The notes beneath the pieces were generated by a model. It worked only from the letters and a program-made list of their open reading frames with translations, did no database searches and was not told where the DNA came from. Shown here one piece after another: positions 1-8,132 of a DNA stretch of 18,391 bases (position 1 is its first letter; each line of letters begins with the position of its first letter). Position numbers and translations under genes: made by a program. The DNA lies in contig CAMAYW010000012.1 in assembly GCA_945862475.1 (NCBI GenBank), positions 1-18,391 of the forward strand, written 5' to 3'. The stretch is from Bacteriovorax stolpii (GTDB lineage Bacteria; Bdellovibrionota; Bacteriovoracia; Bacteriovoracales; Bacteriovoracaceae).

Positions 1-326
1 ATCCAAAAGCCCGAGTAATCAGTGCCTTTTTTAACGAGGTCTTTGATCTCCGTCACTAGTTCTGGAGTCGGTCTTTCGTCAGCATCCAAAAGAAAAATCC
101 AAGGATGAGAGGCCTGTGGAATCGTCCAGTTCTTTTGGGCCGCAGAGTGTTCGTACTCATGTTGAAGAAGACGCACCTGTGGGAAGGATTTTACAATCTC
201 AACTGTTTTATCAGTTGAAAAAGAGTCCACGACAATCACTTCATCACACCAAAGAACAGACTCTATGGCCGCCTTGATATTAACTTCTTCGTTGAATGTC
301 GGAATAATCGCTGTGATTTTTTGCAT
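1..326 (-). CDS. LPS core glycosyltransferase, GT2 family, WaaE/KdtX-type (N-terminal part)
   Basis: Only the first 108 codons are present; the C-terminus lies beyond the left window edge. The product opens with MQKITAIIPTFNEE, the usual first beta strand of a GT-A fold family 2 glycosyltransferase. It continues with VVDSFSTDKT and, near residues 75-85, WIFLLDADERPTPEL, which carries the DxD-like nucleotide-sugar and metal site. The AAQKNW segment before the DADE motif is typical of the WaaE/KdtX branch, which adds a sugar to the heptose region of the LPS inner core on the cytoplasmic face of the inner membrane. The gene is divergent from a heptosyltransferase with 25 bases between them, which supports an LPS-core role. 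No Shine-Dalgarno sequence precedes the ATG, and an AT-rich TATAAA lies 4 bases upstream of it. The family assignment is firm; the exact sugar added is not. Confidence 0.85.
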   Translation of the reverse strand, partial: MQKITAIIPTFNEEVNIKAAIESVLWCDEVIVVDSFSTDKTVEIVKSFPQVRLLQHEYEHSAAQKNWTIPQASHPWIFLLDADERPTPELVTEIKDLVKKGTDYSGFW

Positions 327-330
327 AGTT

Positions 331-340
331 TTTATACAAT
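331..340. promoter_or_regulatory. Candidate overlapping -10 elements of the divergent LPS genes
   Basis: The 25-base gap between the two LPS genes holds TACAAT on the plus strand (335-340) and TATAAA on the minus strand (read from 336 to 331). Each lies 4 to 11 bases from its start codon. No good -35 hexamer was found at the right spacing for either, so the call rests on the -10 elements and the lack of any other room for a promoter. Confidence 0.25.
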
Positions 341-351
341 GATTTTAGCTT

Positions 352-1362
352 ATGAATGACGCCTCGTCTAAAACAATTCTTATCATCCAGACCGCTTTCA
401 TAGGGGACACGATCCTTGCGAGCCACTTTGCACGTGCCGTCAAAGACCAATACCCCAACTCAAAGATTCACTTCTTCCTTAGAAGGGGGAATGAATCGGT
501 GATTCAGGGTCTTCCCACGATTGAGAAAACTTGGGTTTGGAGTAAAGAAAACGGGAAGACAAAAAATCTCTTTAAACTCATCTTGGAGCTTAGAAAGATT
601 AAGTTTGATATGGTCTTTAATCTTCATCGGCATTTTAACTCTGGACTCGTGACGGCCCTTATGAAGTCAGAAATGAAGGTGGGGTTTAAACAAAACCCTC
701 TGAGTTTTTTTTACACCAGAAAAATTCATCACCAAATCCCGGATCCAAGAGGGTGGCATGAAGTTCAGAGAAATTTAGAACTCATACCTGGTTTTAAAAT
801 TGTGGATAACTCCAAAATTTATAAACCAGAACTTCCACTCCAAGAGAAAAATTTTCTTAAGGTCGCTCCCTATATCACTGAACCCTATTTTGTGATGGCC
901 CCTGCGTCCGTTTGGTTCACGAAGGCCTGGAGTGAAGAGAAGTTTCAGGAACTCACGACAGAACTCATTAAGCTAGGGAAAGTGTATTTTATTGGTGCAC
1001 CTTCCGATCGAGAGCTTTGTGACCGCATCCGTAAAGATCTTCCACAAACTGAAAATCTCTGTGGATTATTAAGTTTACTCGACTCAGCTGCTCTTATGAA
1101 AAACGCGAAAAGAGTTTTTGTAAATGATTCAGCACCTCTTCACCTAGCAAGTTGTGTGAACGCGAAAACCACGGCGATCTTTTGCTCAACCGTACCTGCT
1201 TTTGGTTACACGCCCCTTGGTGATGATTCCGTCGTGGTGGATGTGGGAAATACTCTTTCGTGTCGTCCCTGTGGGCTTCATGGGCATAAGAGTTGTCCCT
1301 TAGGGCACTATAAGTGTTCACTTGATATAGATGTGAAAAAAGTTCTCGCCACTATTTTGTAG
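352..1362 (+). CDS. Heptosyltransferase family protein, GT9 (WaaF/RfaF-like)
   Basis: The 336-residue product matches the usual length and layout of ADP-heptose:LPS heptosyltransferases. The N-terminal ILIIQTAFIGDTILAS (residues 9-24) is the first strand and glycine turn of the GT-B fold. FNLHRHFNSGLVTALM near residue 90 and the late VNDSAPLHLASCVNAKTTAIF (near 257) match family sites, the latter the nucleotide-sugar-binding region. A cysteine-rich tail, LSCRPCGLHGHKSCPLGHYKC, is common in WaaF-like proteins. The enzyme would transfer heptose to the lipid A-Kdo core in the cytoplasm. It is divergent from another LPS-core transferase, and its stop codon overlaps the convergent dehydrogenase gene by 11 bases. 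There is no Shine-Dalgarno sequence before the ATG. Whether it adds heptose I, II or III cannot be told from sequence alone. Confidence 0.88.
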   Translation: MNDASSKTILIIQTAFIGDTILASHFARAVKDQYPNSKIHFFLRRGNESVIQGLPTIEKTWVWSKENGKTKNLFKLILELRKIKFDMVFNLHRHFNSGLVTALMKSEMKVGFKQNPLSFFYTRKIHHQIPDPRGWHEVQRNLELIPGFKIVDNSKIYKPELPLQEKNFLKVAPYITEPYFVMAPASVWFTKAWSEEKFQELTTELIKLGKVYFIGAPSDRELCDRIRKDLPQTENLCGLLSLLDSAALMKNAKRVFVNDSAPLHLASCVNAKTTAIFCSTVPAFGYTPLGDDSVVVDVGNTLSCRPCGLHGHKSCPLGHYKCSLDIDVKKVLATIL

Positions 1363-2347
1363 GAATTATTTTTCCGAGTCTTCCTTCATCAGTTGAAAAC
1401 CAGAGATTTTGATCAGGTCCCACGCGCACATTTCTGTAGCGCCAAGAGAGATTTTTAAAATGTTCTTTTTGAGAGACCACCTTAAACCCATCAAGCTTTA
1501 CTTGTCGCAGGTGTTCCCCTGAAAGAGTCCCAATCCAGAGATCATTTTTCCAAAAGGTGATCCCTGATGGAGAAATGGAAGGAACCCAATAAATAAGTGG
1601 GTCTTCCATGCCAGATTTTTTTGTCCCTTCACCAATCTTTGGACCTTCGTATTCTTTTCCATACGTCACAATCGCCCAACCGTAGTTGGCGTCTTTTTTA
1701 ATAAGATTAATTTCATCCCCACCTTGCGGCCCCATTTCAGCTTCCCACAGTTCCGTGGTTCCAGGACGAAGAACGAGCCCCTGAGGACTACGGTGACCTC
1801 GGCTCCAAATCTCTGGACTTGAACCGTCTTCATTCATCCGAATGACTTTACCAAAGTAGTTATTTAACAGCTGAACCGCGGGTCGATCGCCTCTTTCACC
1901 TGACGTGATAAAAACTTTTCCCTCTAAAAATTCAATCCGAGAGCCATAGTGGTAGGGATTCGCATTCGAATTTGCTTCAAATATTTTTTTAAATTCAGTG
2001 ATCTTATTTTCTTTTAGTTTAAAACGAGAAAGAACCGTCGCCGATTGATCTTTTGGTTTGGGTTCAGCGTAGGTGAGATAAATGAAGCCATTCGTTGGAT
2101 GAACTCTCACATCTAATAGACCCGCTTGCGCGTAGGCATAAACTTTTGGAACACCCAATATGGGAGTCACTTTTTTTGTGACAGGATCAAAAAGGGAGAG
2201 TTTTCCTATTCTTTCAGTAAGGATAACTTTTCCGTCTGATAAAAAATCAAATCCCCAGATGACATCTTTATTTGTTAAGAGGATTTCTTGTTTAAAGTCC
2301 TGAGCGAAAACGGAAAAGGAAATGAGGATAACGAATAGTAATGTCAT
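1352..2347 (-). CDS. Secreted PQQ-dependent sugar dehydrogenase (aldose sugar dehydrogenase, YliI-like)
   Basis: The chosen start at 2347 gives 331 residues opening with MTLLFVILISFSVFAQ, a clean signal peptide with likely cleavage after A15. It falls 7 bases after the nitroreductase stop, with a weak AGG upstream. A start at 2467 would add 40 residues overlapping the upstream gene and bury the signal peptide. The mature part is a six-bladed propeller of the soluble glucose/sorbosone dehydrogenase family. Its hallmark segments are PYHYGSRIEF (containing the family's catalytic-type histidine), ITSGERGDR, RGHRSPQGL and WEAEMGPQGGDEINLI. The enzyme would oxidise aldoses in the periplasm using pyrroloquinoline quinone and calcium. 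No PQQ synthesis genes are in view, so cofactor may be scavenged. It is last in a three-gene minus-strand operon. Confidence 0.85.
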   Translation of the reverse strand: MTLLFVILISFSVFAQDFKQEILLTNKDVIWGFDFLSDGKVILTERIGKLSLFDPVTKKVTPILGVPKVYAYAQAGLLDVRVHPTNGFIYLTYAEPKPKDQSATVLSRFKLKENKITEFKKIFEANSNANPYHYGSRIEFLEGKVFITSGERGDRPAVQLLNNYFGKVIRMNEDGSSPEIWSRGHRSPQGLVLRPGTTELWEAEMGPQGGDEINLIKKDANYGWAIVTYGKEYEGPKIGEGTKKSGMEDPLIYWVPSISPSGITFWKNDLWIGTLSGEHLRQVKLDGFKVVSQKEHFKNLSWRYRNVRVGPDQNLWFSTDEGRLGKIIPTK

Positions 2348-2354
2348 ACACGAC

Positions 2355-3131
2355 CTAGACTCTTTTAATGAATTTTTCCTTGGGCATTCTGATTCTTGGG
2401 CCATAGACCCCTTTCTTATCACGTTTCCCCACACTGATCGCCATGACGATTTCAGCGTTTCGTCCAAGACCCAAAGTCTTTTTCACACGAGAGGAATCAA
2501 GTCCTTCCATAGGGCAAGTATCGAATCCATAAGCAGAAAAACCCATCATAATATTTTGGCATCCAAGAGCAGTTGATTTCACGGCCCAAACTCTCATATC
2601 TGATCGTGACATCGGCTCCCTTGGAACAGGTCGAAACAATCCAGCAATAGAAGCGAAGATTTTTTTACTATACCCAAAAAGACTTAATGGCCCTTGATTA
2701 TAAACCATCGGCACAAGTTTTTCGTAATACGCTTTCCCAGCGGCCGGAACATTTTCTTTACTCTTTAAAAGTGTCAGCATGTCGTGACGAATCTCTTTCC
2801 ATTTATCCAAACGTGCGACACACACAATAATTTCTTGAGCAGTTCTTGCTGCTGGCTGATTAAAGCAAGCTTCCACAATTTCTGCTTTCTTTTTTGGATC
2901 TTGAACCCAGTAAAATTCCCAGGGCTGAAGGTTTGAAGAGTTGGGTGCCATAACCCCCCATTCTAAAACTTTCTCCATCACTTCTTGGGGAACTTTTTCA
3001 TTGGTATAGACTCGAACTGAGCGTCTGTTTTGAATAATTTTATCAAACTCTTCATGAGAGGTTTCGAGAATTGACTCATGATGATTCATATCAGGAATTT
3101 TACTAAAGATATCGGTTGATTGATCTTTCAT
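2355..3131 (-). CDS. Nitroreductase family FMN oxidoreductase
   Basis: The 258-residue protein has the nitroreductase fold signature. IIQNRRSVRVYTNEKVP (about residues 32-48) provides the FMN-phosphate arginines, and GVMAPNSSNLQPWEFYWV (about 59-76) is the family's APNSSNLQPW segment. Near the end, GCQNIMMGFSAYGFDTCPMEG and EIVMAISVGKRD form the dimer and flavin contacts. Members reduce nitro-compounds, quinones or flavins with NAD(P)H in the cytoplasm; the natural substrate is unknown. A good Shine-Dalgarno sequence, AAGGAAG, lies about 8 bases before the ATG, and the gene starts 13 bases after the SNF2 stop, so it is co-transcribed. A roughly 30-residue lead before the conserved core is slightly long but acidic and ordinary. 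Confidence 0.85.
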   Translation of the reverse strand: MKDQSTDIFSKIPDMNHHESILETSHEEFDKIIQNRRSVRVYTNEKVPQEVMEKVLEWGVMAPNSSNLQPWEFYWVQDPKKKAEIVEACFNQPAARTAQEIIVCVARLDKWKEIRHDMLTLLKSKENVPAAGKAYYEKLVPMVYNQGPLSLFGYSKKIFASIAGLFRPVPREPMSRSDMRVWAVKSTALGCQNIMMGFSAYGFDTCPMEGLDSSRVKKTLGLGRNAEIVMAISVGKRDKKGVYGPRIRMPKEKFIKRV

Positions 3132-3144
3132 ATCAAAACTTCCT

Positions 3145-6100
3145 TTAGCTTAAGAGGTGTTGAAAATCTTCCATATTAAGTTTACCGCTAAAATACTCGT
3201 CATCATCTTCGGCCATGAGGTCACGGAAAAGTTCCCGTTTACTTTGCTGAAGAACGAGAACTTTTTCTTCCACAGATTCTTTTATGATAGGACGGTAGAC
3301 AGTGAGTTTATTTTCCTGACCGATACGGTGAGCTCGATCGATCGCCTGTCTTTCAACGGCGGGGTTCCACCATGGGTCCATGAGGAAAATGTAACTAGCA
3401 GCCGTGAGGTTTAATCCAAATCCCCCGGCCTTAAGTGAGATAAGAAAGATTTGAGCATCTCCATTTTGAAAAAGCTCCACTTGTTCGCCACGTTTTTTAA
3501 TAGTTTGAGAACCATCAATCCGTGCCATCTTCCAACCAGCAACTTTGATTTTATTTTCAATCATATCGAGATAAGTCGTAAACTGAGAGAAGACGAGTGT
3601 CTTGTGACCCTCGGTTACGAGTTGCTCAAGATTCTCCATTAAAAAATCAATCTTTGTGGATTGAAGTTGAGGCTGCTTTTGCCAAAGACAAAGTTGCCTC
3701 ATCTCTAGGAGTGATTTTAGTACTTCACCATAGCGCTTCGCACCTGGAGCAAGCATATTGGCGCGAATAGCATTGAGCTTTTGCTGATAAAAGTCTCTTT
3801 CCTCTGGTGCAAAATCTAGGAAAACGTGATTCTCAATTTTCTCTGGTAACTCTTTTAAGACCTGATCTTTTGTTCGTCTTAAAATAAATGGCTTCACCGT
3901 TCTTCGAGCGAGAAGTCGATTTTTATTTTTAGATGTGGATCTCACGATTCCTAAATCACCCCACACGCCAGGGACACAAAGATCCATGATGTTATAGAAT
4001 TCAGAAAGATCATTTTCGACAGGTGTACCAGTGAGGCAAATTCTAAACTTCGCTTTTAGTTGGCGAGCAGCGTTTGCTCCTAGAGAGCGAATATTTTTTA
4101 AGTGCTGAACTTCATCAAAGATAAGGATATCAAATTCCTCTTCACCTAAAGTTGAGAAGGACTCTTTTTTCATGAGACCATAGGATGTTAGAATCACTTG
4201 GGCATCTGTTTTAAATTCTCTCTCATCTCCGTAGTAAATGGAGTAGGTAAGGTCCGAGAACTTTTCTAATTCATTTCTCCAGTTATAAAGAATACTCACG
4301 GGACAAATAATAAGAATCTTTTTAACTTTCGTTTTAAGTGTCTGAAGAAGCATGATGGTTTGGAGAGTTTTCCCTAGACCCATGTCATCCGCAAGACACG
4401 CCCCAAATTGATGTTCATATAAAAAACGTAACCAATTGTAGCCGCCCAATTGATATGGGCGCGCGATGTCTTGATAGCGAGGATCAACATCGTATTGAGG
4501 CATATCCTCCATGGTCATGATTTTTTCGCAGAAGAGTTCTTCCTCTGGAGTCAGGGCCCCTTCAATCCCAAGGCGCTTAAGTTCAAATAATTCAAAGATA
4601 CGAGACCTTTGAAGAAAAAGTCCAAAGCGAGAGAGACCTTTTGATTGCTCTTTCTTTTCACCCTCAAATTTCGTGTAGCGTTTCATGAAACGCAACAGAT
4701 CCTTCTGTTCATCAGAAAGAAGAACGAGGCCCTTACTTGAGAGAAGAAAGTTATCTGTGAGTTCAGCATTCTTAATCACATCAAGATCATCATCGCTTAC
4801 GACAAGATCCATCTGGAACCAATCGAGTTTTTCTTTGTTTCTTTCAAAACGAATAGAGCTCTTCCAGGTTCTGATTTGCTGTTGATCGTAAAAGATTGGT
4901 ATCTTTAGTGGAGTGAGATCTTGGTAGAAATTCGCCACACCTTCTAAAAGATTATTCTTTGGGATTTGAAAAATGATCTTTCTGTCGTCTTTAAAATAAA
5001 AAGACGTTTTAAAACCAAGTTCTCCAAAACTATCTAAGAACGCGGTAAAAACTTTCCTAAAGACTTTCGTCTTTAGCATGAAAACTTTTTTAAAAGTGGG
5101 ATCAAAGAAAGGAAGTTCTCCATCATTCATAATAAGAGTGATCCACTCATTCATGATGGCCTTCTTAGAGGCCGAATGAAGGTACTTTTTATGAAAAAAT
5201 GTTTCTCGTTCAAAGTCTTCAATGAGAGTCTTAAAAAAAGTGAGAGCATCATTCTTCGTTCGAAAACTTCCCGCCCAACCTTGCTCGCTGACAAACAAAA
5301 GAAATGGAGATGGCATCGGGACGAGTTTTTGATCTTGAGTAAAGAGTTCTAGCTCAAGGTTTAAAAAACTCTTTCTTGGAGAAGGATTAATCGAGAATCG
5401 GTACTCCATATCCTCCACGGGAAAACTTTCCCAGGCCTCACCCTCAATATAGAGTTCAGCAACCCCTTTATCTTTCAGAGGTAAGAACAGGCGGATAAAG
5501 TCTTGAATATCGCCAATCGTATCAATGAGCTTAAGTTTTGAAACGAGCTCCCTTAAATCATTCGGCTGATCAAAGGCCTCTCCGGTTTTCCAGTTATAAA
5601 GATAAAGGACGTCAAAAATAGAGACTTCTTTTGTGATCTCTTCTTCATTCTGCCACTGGAACTGATAAGTGTGTTTTTCATCAATGTAAATAACGTCTTT
5701 GTATTCTTCTAGCTCAGAGGCCTTAATAATATTAATAATGAGTTTTCCCTTCCACTTTGAGGGAGCAGGGAAGTTCACAACTTTTCTGTTCGTGAGCGTA
5801 TACTGTAGAGAGCTAAAGGTAGAGTTCATCTTGGCACCAGGTATTTGTGGTGCGCCCTTTAGAAGTGTTCCATATCTTTCGACATGAACTCCTTCTTGAG
5901 AAAGAAGGCTGAGAGAAATGGGATTCCCTTTAATCTCACCTTGCTTACTTTGAAGATCCATAAATTTAACAAGAAGACTGCCATTGTGGTGGCAAGGTTG
6001 AGGAAGAATGCACGTACAATTCGTGGTGAGTTTATCTTGCCCCTCAATTCTTTTAAAACTAAATTTAGATTCGTAATTCGTATTATTCTCAGCAATGATT

Positions 6101-6255
6101 CCGGAAATAATAAGGTAGGTTTCAAAAGATCCTTTCATAAAGGAAAGTGAAACTCTTCCTTGCTCCACCATTTTTCGCGCTTGAAATAAGGTGTTCGCCT
6201 GGAAGTTTTTATCCAGTAAATCATTCAGGGAAACTGCATTATTCGTATATTCCAT
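3145..6255 (-). CDS. SWIM zinc-finger SNF2-family DNA-dependent ATPase/helicase
   Basis: The 1036-residue protein (ATG at 6255; an adjacent GTG at 6258 is also possible) has two parts. The N-terminal part has a SWIM-type zinc finger near residues 80-90 (C-x-C-x5-C-x-H) and a long, poorly conserved region to about 590. The C-terminal part is a complete SNF2 motor: MGLGKT (Walker A, about 625-630), DEVQ (motif II, about 714), LTGTP (741-745), LVFSQFTTYLD (motif IV region), SLKAGGFGLNL (motif V) and QAIDRAHRIGQ (motif VI, 970-980). All catalytic motifs are intact. Such proteins translocate on double-stranded DNA and remodel bound proteins, for example stalled RNA polymerase (as RapA does), although this SWIM architecture is a separate bacterial subgroup of unclear role. 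It is first in an operon with nitroreductase and sugar dehydrogenase genes, which look functionally unrelated. Confidence 0.9.
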   Translation of the reverse strand: MEYTNNAVSLNDLLDKNFQANTLFQARKMVEQGRVSLSFMKGSFETYLIISGIIAENNTNYESKFSFKRIEGQDKLTTNCTCILPQPCHHNGSLLVKFMDLQSKQGEIKGNPISLSLLSQEGVHVERYGTLLKGAPQIPGAKMNSTFSSLQYTLTNRKVVNFPAPSKWKGKLIINIIKASELEEYKDVIYIDEKHTYQFQWQNEEEITKEVSIFDVLYLYNWKTGEAFDQPNDLRELVSKLKLIDTIGDIQDFIRLFLPLKDKGVAELYIEGEAWESFPVEDMEYRFSINPSPRKSFLNLELELFTQDQKLVPMPSPFLLFVSEQGWAGSFRTKNDALTFFKTLIEDFERETFFHKKYLHSASKKAIMNEWITLIMNDGELPFFDPTFKKVFMLKTKVFRKVFTAFLDSFGELGFKTSFYFKDDRKIIFQIPKNNLLEGVANFYQDLTPLKIPIFYDQQQIRTWKSSIRFERNKEKLDWFQMDLVVSDDDLDVIKNAELTDNFLLSSKGLVLLSDEQKDLLRFMKRYTKFEGEKKEQSKGLSRFGLFLQRSRIFELFELKRLGIEGALTPEEELFCEKIMTMEDMPQYDVDPRYQDIARPYQLGGYNWLRFLYEHQFGACLADDMGLGKTLQTIMLLQTLKTKVKKILIICPVSILYNWRNELEKFSDLTYSIYYGDEREFKTDAQVILTSYGLMKKESFSTLGEEEFDILIFDEVQHLKNIRSLGANAARQLKAKFRICLTGTPVENDLSEFYNIMDLCVPGVWGDLGIVRSTSKNKNRLLARRTVKPFILRRTKDQVLKELPEKIENHVFLDFAPEERDFYQQKLNAIRANMLAPGAKRYGEVLKSLLEMRQLCLWQKQPQLQSTKIDFLMENLEQLVTEGHKTLVFSQFTTYLDMIENKIKVAGWKMARIDGSQTIKKRGEQVELFQNGDAQIFLISLKAGGFGLNLTAASYIFLMDPWWNPAVERQAIDRAHRIGQENKLTVYRPIIKESVEEKVLVLQQSKRELFRDLMAEDDDEYFSGKLNMEDFQHLLS

Positions 6256-6278
6256 CACGTCTTCTTTTCCAAAAGAAC

Positions 6279-6307
6279 AGTATAGAGAGTTTTTCTAAAA
6301 TTGGCAG
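6279..6307 (-). promoter_or_regulatory. Sigma70-like promoter of the SNF2 operon
   Basis: Read on the minus strand this is CTGCCA, 17 bases, TATACT: four of six and five of six matches to the sigma70 consensus at ideal spacing. Transcription would begin near 6272, about 17 bases before the ATG, leaving room for the AAGAAG ribosome-binding sequence. It sits just downstream of the rpoD terminator. Confidence 0.55.
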
Positions 6308-6347
6308 TTAAATAGAATTGAAATTTTGGTGAAGAAAATTTGTCGGC

Positions 6348-6379
6348 AAAAAAAAGGCCCCTTTAAGGGGCCATTTTTT
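6348..6379 (-). terminator. Intrinsic terminator of the trmB-dnaG-rpoD operon
   Basis: On the minus strand an 8-base-pair stem, GGCCCCTT / AAGGGGCC with a one-base centre, is followed by eight T residues (6355-6348). It begins at the rpoD stop codon. The opposite strand also has a T-run, so it may act weakly in the other direction. Confidence 0.92.
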
Positions 6380-8117
6380 AGTTATCTAAGTAAGACTTAA
6401 GAAGCTTAGCGCGAGAAGGGTGGCGAAGCTTTCTGAGAGCTTTGGCCTCAATCTGACGAATACGCTCACGAGTTACGAAGAAATCCTGACCCACTTCTTC
6501 AAGTGTATGATCCGATTTTTCCCCGATTCCAAAACGCATACGAAGAACTTTTTCCTCTCTTGGAGTAAGTGTTGAAAGAACTGAACGAGTCTGCTCAGAT
6601 AGAGTCACACTCATCACAGCATCTGCTGGAGAGATGATCTTCTTGTCTTCGATAAAGTCCCCTAAAGATGAATCTTCTTCTTCACCGATTGGTGTTTCAA
6701 GAGAGATTGGCTCTTTTGAGATTTTAAAGACTTTCTTCACCTTATCTACCGAGAGTTCCATTTTCTCAGCAATCTCTTCAGGGGTTGGTTCACGACCAAG
6801 TTCCTGAATAAGCTGTCTTGATGTACGAGCAAGCTTGTTGATTGTTTCAATCATGTGAACAGGAATACGGATTGTACGTCCCTGATCTGCAATTGCACGA
6901 GTGATTGCCTGACGAATCCACCAAGTGGCATAAGTTGAAAACTTATATCCACGACGGTACTCGAATTTATCCACTGCTTTCATAAGACCGATGTTTCCTT
7001 CTTGAATAAGATCCAAGAATTGAAGACCACGGTTGGTATATTTTTTAGAAATGGAGACCACAAGTCGTAGGTTCGCTTCCACGAGTTGAGATTTTGCTTT
7101 ATCCGCTTTTTCTTCACCAGTTACGATGATGTTATAAACAGATTGAATGTCTTCAAACGCCATACCGGCATCGATCGCGAGACGACGAAGCTTACGAAGA
7201 ATATCTTCTTGAGTTCTGATCATCTGTTCGATTTTTGCATCTGTTGTGAAAAGATTACGAGCAAGTTCACGCTTAAAGGAATCATCTTCCATTAAACGGT
7301 CATAAAGAACCTTGTAACCATCATCATCATTTACTTCAAGAAACTTATAAATTCTTTCTTGCTGTTCATAAAGTTCACGGAATTGAAGGTAGTAAGACTT
7401 CACTGGCTCAGTAAAAGAGTTAATGATCTTACGGTTGAACGTAAGGTCCACAAGCTCCTCACCAACTTTATCCATCATCTTTTGCTCTTCTTTATCGAGC
7501 TTCTTTAAAGTTCCGTCTTCGTTTACGATTTTAGAAAGAAGATCTTTCACGTGCTCAACGACAGCAAAAATTCTATCGCGAGTATCATGAATTTCTTTTT
7601 CAGAAGATTCATCATCTAGACCACGAACGAGGTCTTTCACGTATTCATTCTGCTCTTCAGCTTGAACAACTTTATTCTTAAGTTTTACGATCTCTTCAAG
7701 AGCATGTTTTGACTTAAGACAAGAGAGAACGATTTCTTTTTCACCTTCCTCGATTTCTTTAGCGATTTTTACTTCGCCTTCACGAGTTAGGAGGGCCACT
7801 GACCCCATCTTTTTAAGATAAAGTTTAACTGGATCACTAGAAGAGGCACGAAGCTCAGCTTCCTCATCAACAGTTAAAGGATCTTCAGCAACTTCTGTGC
7901 TGGCCTTGTCTGATTCTTCTTCTTCAAGCTCAGGGGATTTTACCTGAATTCTTGCTTCCTCAATTTTCTCCATGATTTGGTCAATCGAAGCCGGATCTAC
8001 GATATTCGCAGGAATAGCATCATTGATTTCTTCTGGAGTTAGGTAGGTTTGATCCTTACCCTTCATCACGAGACGAGAAAATTCTCGAGAATTTAAAAAG
8101 GCAACAACTAATGACAT
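6378..8117 (-). CDS. rpoD: Primary sigma factor RpoD (sigma70)
   Basis: The 579-residue protein contains all conserved sigma70 regions. Region 1.2 is DPVKLYLKKMG at 95-105. A charged non-conserved insert spans about 125-330. Regions 2.1-2.4 run from about 343 to 420, including RLVVSISKKYTNRGLQFLDL and the -10-reading YKFSTYATWWIRQAITRAIA. Region 3 begins near 425. Region 4 (517-579) has the helix-turn-helix LEEVGQDFFVTRERIRQIEAK. The acidic N-terminus (about 1-90) is a reduced region 1.1. This is the housekeeping sigma factor, directing RNA polymerase to -35/-10 promoters. A strong AGGAG lies 6 bases before the ATG, 15 bases after the dnaG stop. A small CCTAA-GTT-TTAGG inverted repeat spans the dnaG stop and the start of this ribosome-binding site, and could modestly affect translation. 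Confidence 0.97.
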   Translation of the reverse strand: MSLVVAFLNSREFSRLVMKGKDQTYLTPEEINDAIPANIVDPASIDQIMEKIEEARIQVKSPELEEEESDKASTEVAEDPLTVDEEAELRASSSDPVKLYLKKMGSVALLTREGEVKIAKEIEEGEKEIVLSCLKSKHALEEIVKLKNKVVQAEEQNEYVKDLVRGLDDESSEKEIHDTRDRIFAVVEHVKDLLSKIVNEDGTLKKLDKEEQKMMDKVGEELVDLTFNRKIINSFTEPVKSYYLQFRELYEQQERIYKFLEVNDDDGYKVLYDRLMEDDSFKRELARNLFTTDAKIEQMIRTQEDILRKLRRLAIDAGMAFEDIQSVYNIIVTGEEKADKAKSQLVEANLRLVVSISKKYTNRGLQFLDLIQEGNIGLMKAVDKFEYRRGYKFSTYATWWIRQAITRAIADQGRTIRIPVHMIETINKLARTSRQLIQELGREPTPEEIAEKMELSVDKVKKVFKISKEPISLETPIGEEEDSSLGDFIEDKKIISPADAVMSVTLSEQTRSVLSTLTPREEKVLRMRFGIGEKSDHTLEEVGQDFFVTRERIRQIEAKALRKLRHPSRAKLLKSYLDN

Positions 8118-8132
8118 AGTATCTCCTAAAAC

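Noticed and set aside
1352..1362. Both convergent gene pairs overlap by exactly 11 bases (here and at 13146-13156)
   Set aside because: The sequences differ and short convergent overlaps are common in compact genomes, so the equal length is probably coincidence.
2348..2467. A start at 2467 for the sugar dehydrogenase, adding 40 residues
   Set aside because: It would overlap the nitroreductase gene by about 110 bases and place a clear signal peptide in the middle of the protein.
5859..6150. Two overlapping 88-codon frames on opposite strands inside the SNF2 gene
   Set aside because: They lie within a well-supported coding region, have no ribosome-binding sites and show low-complexity shadow composition.
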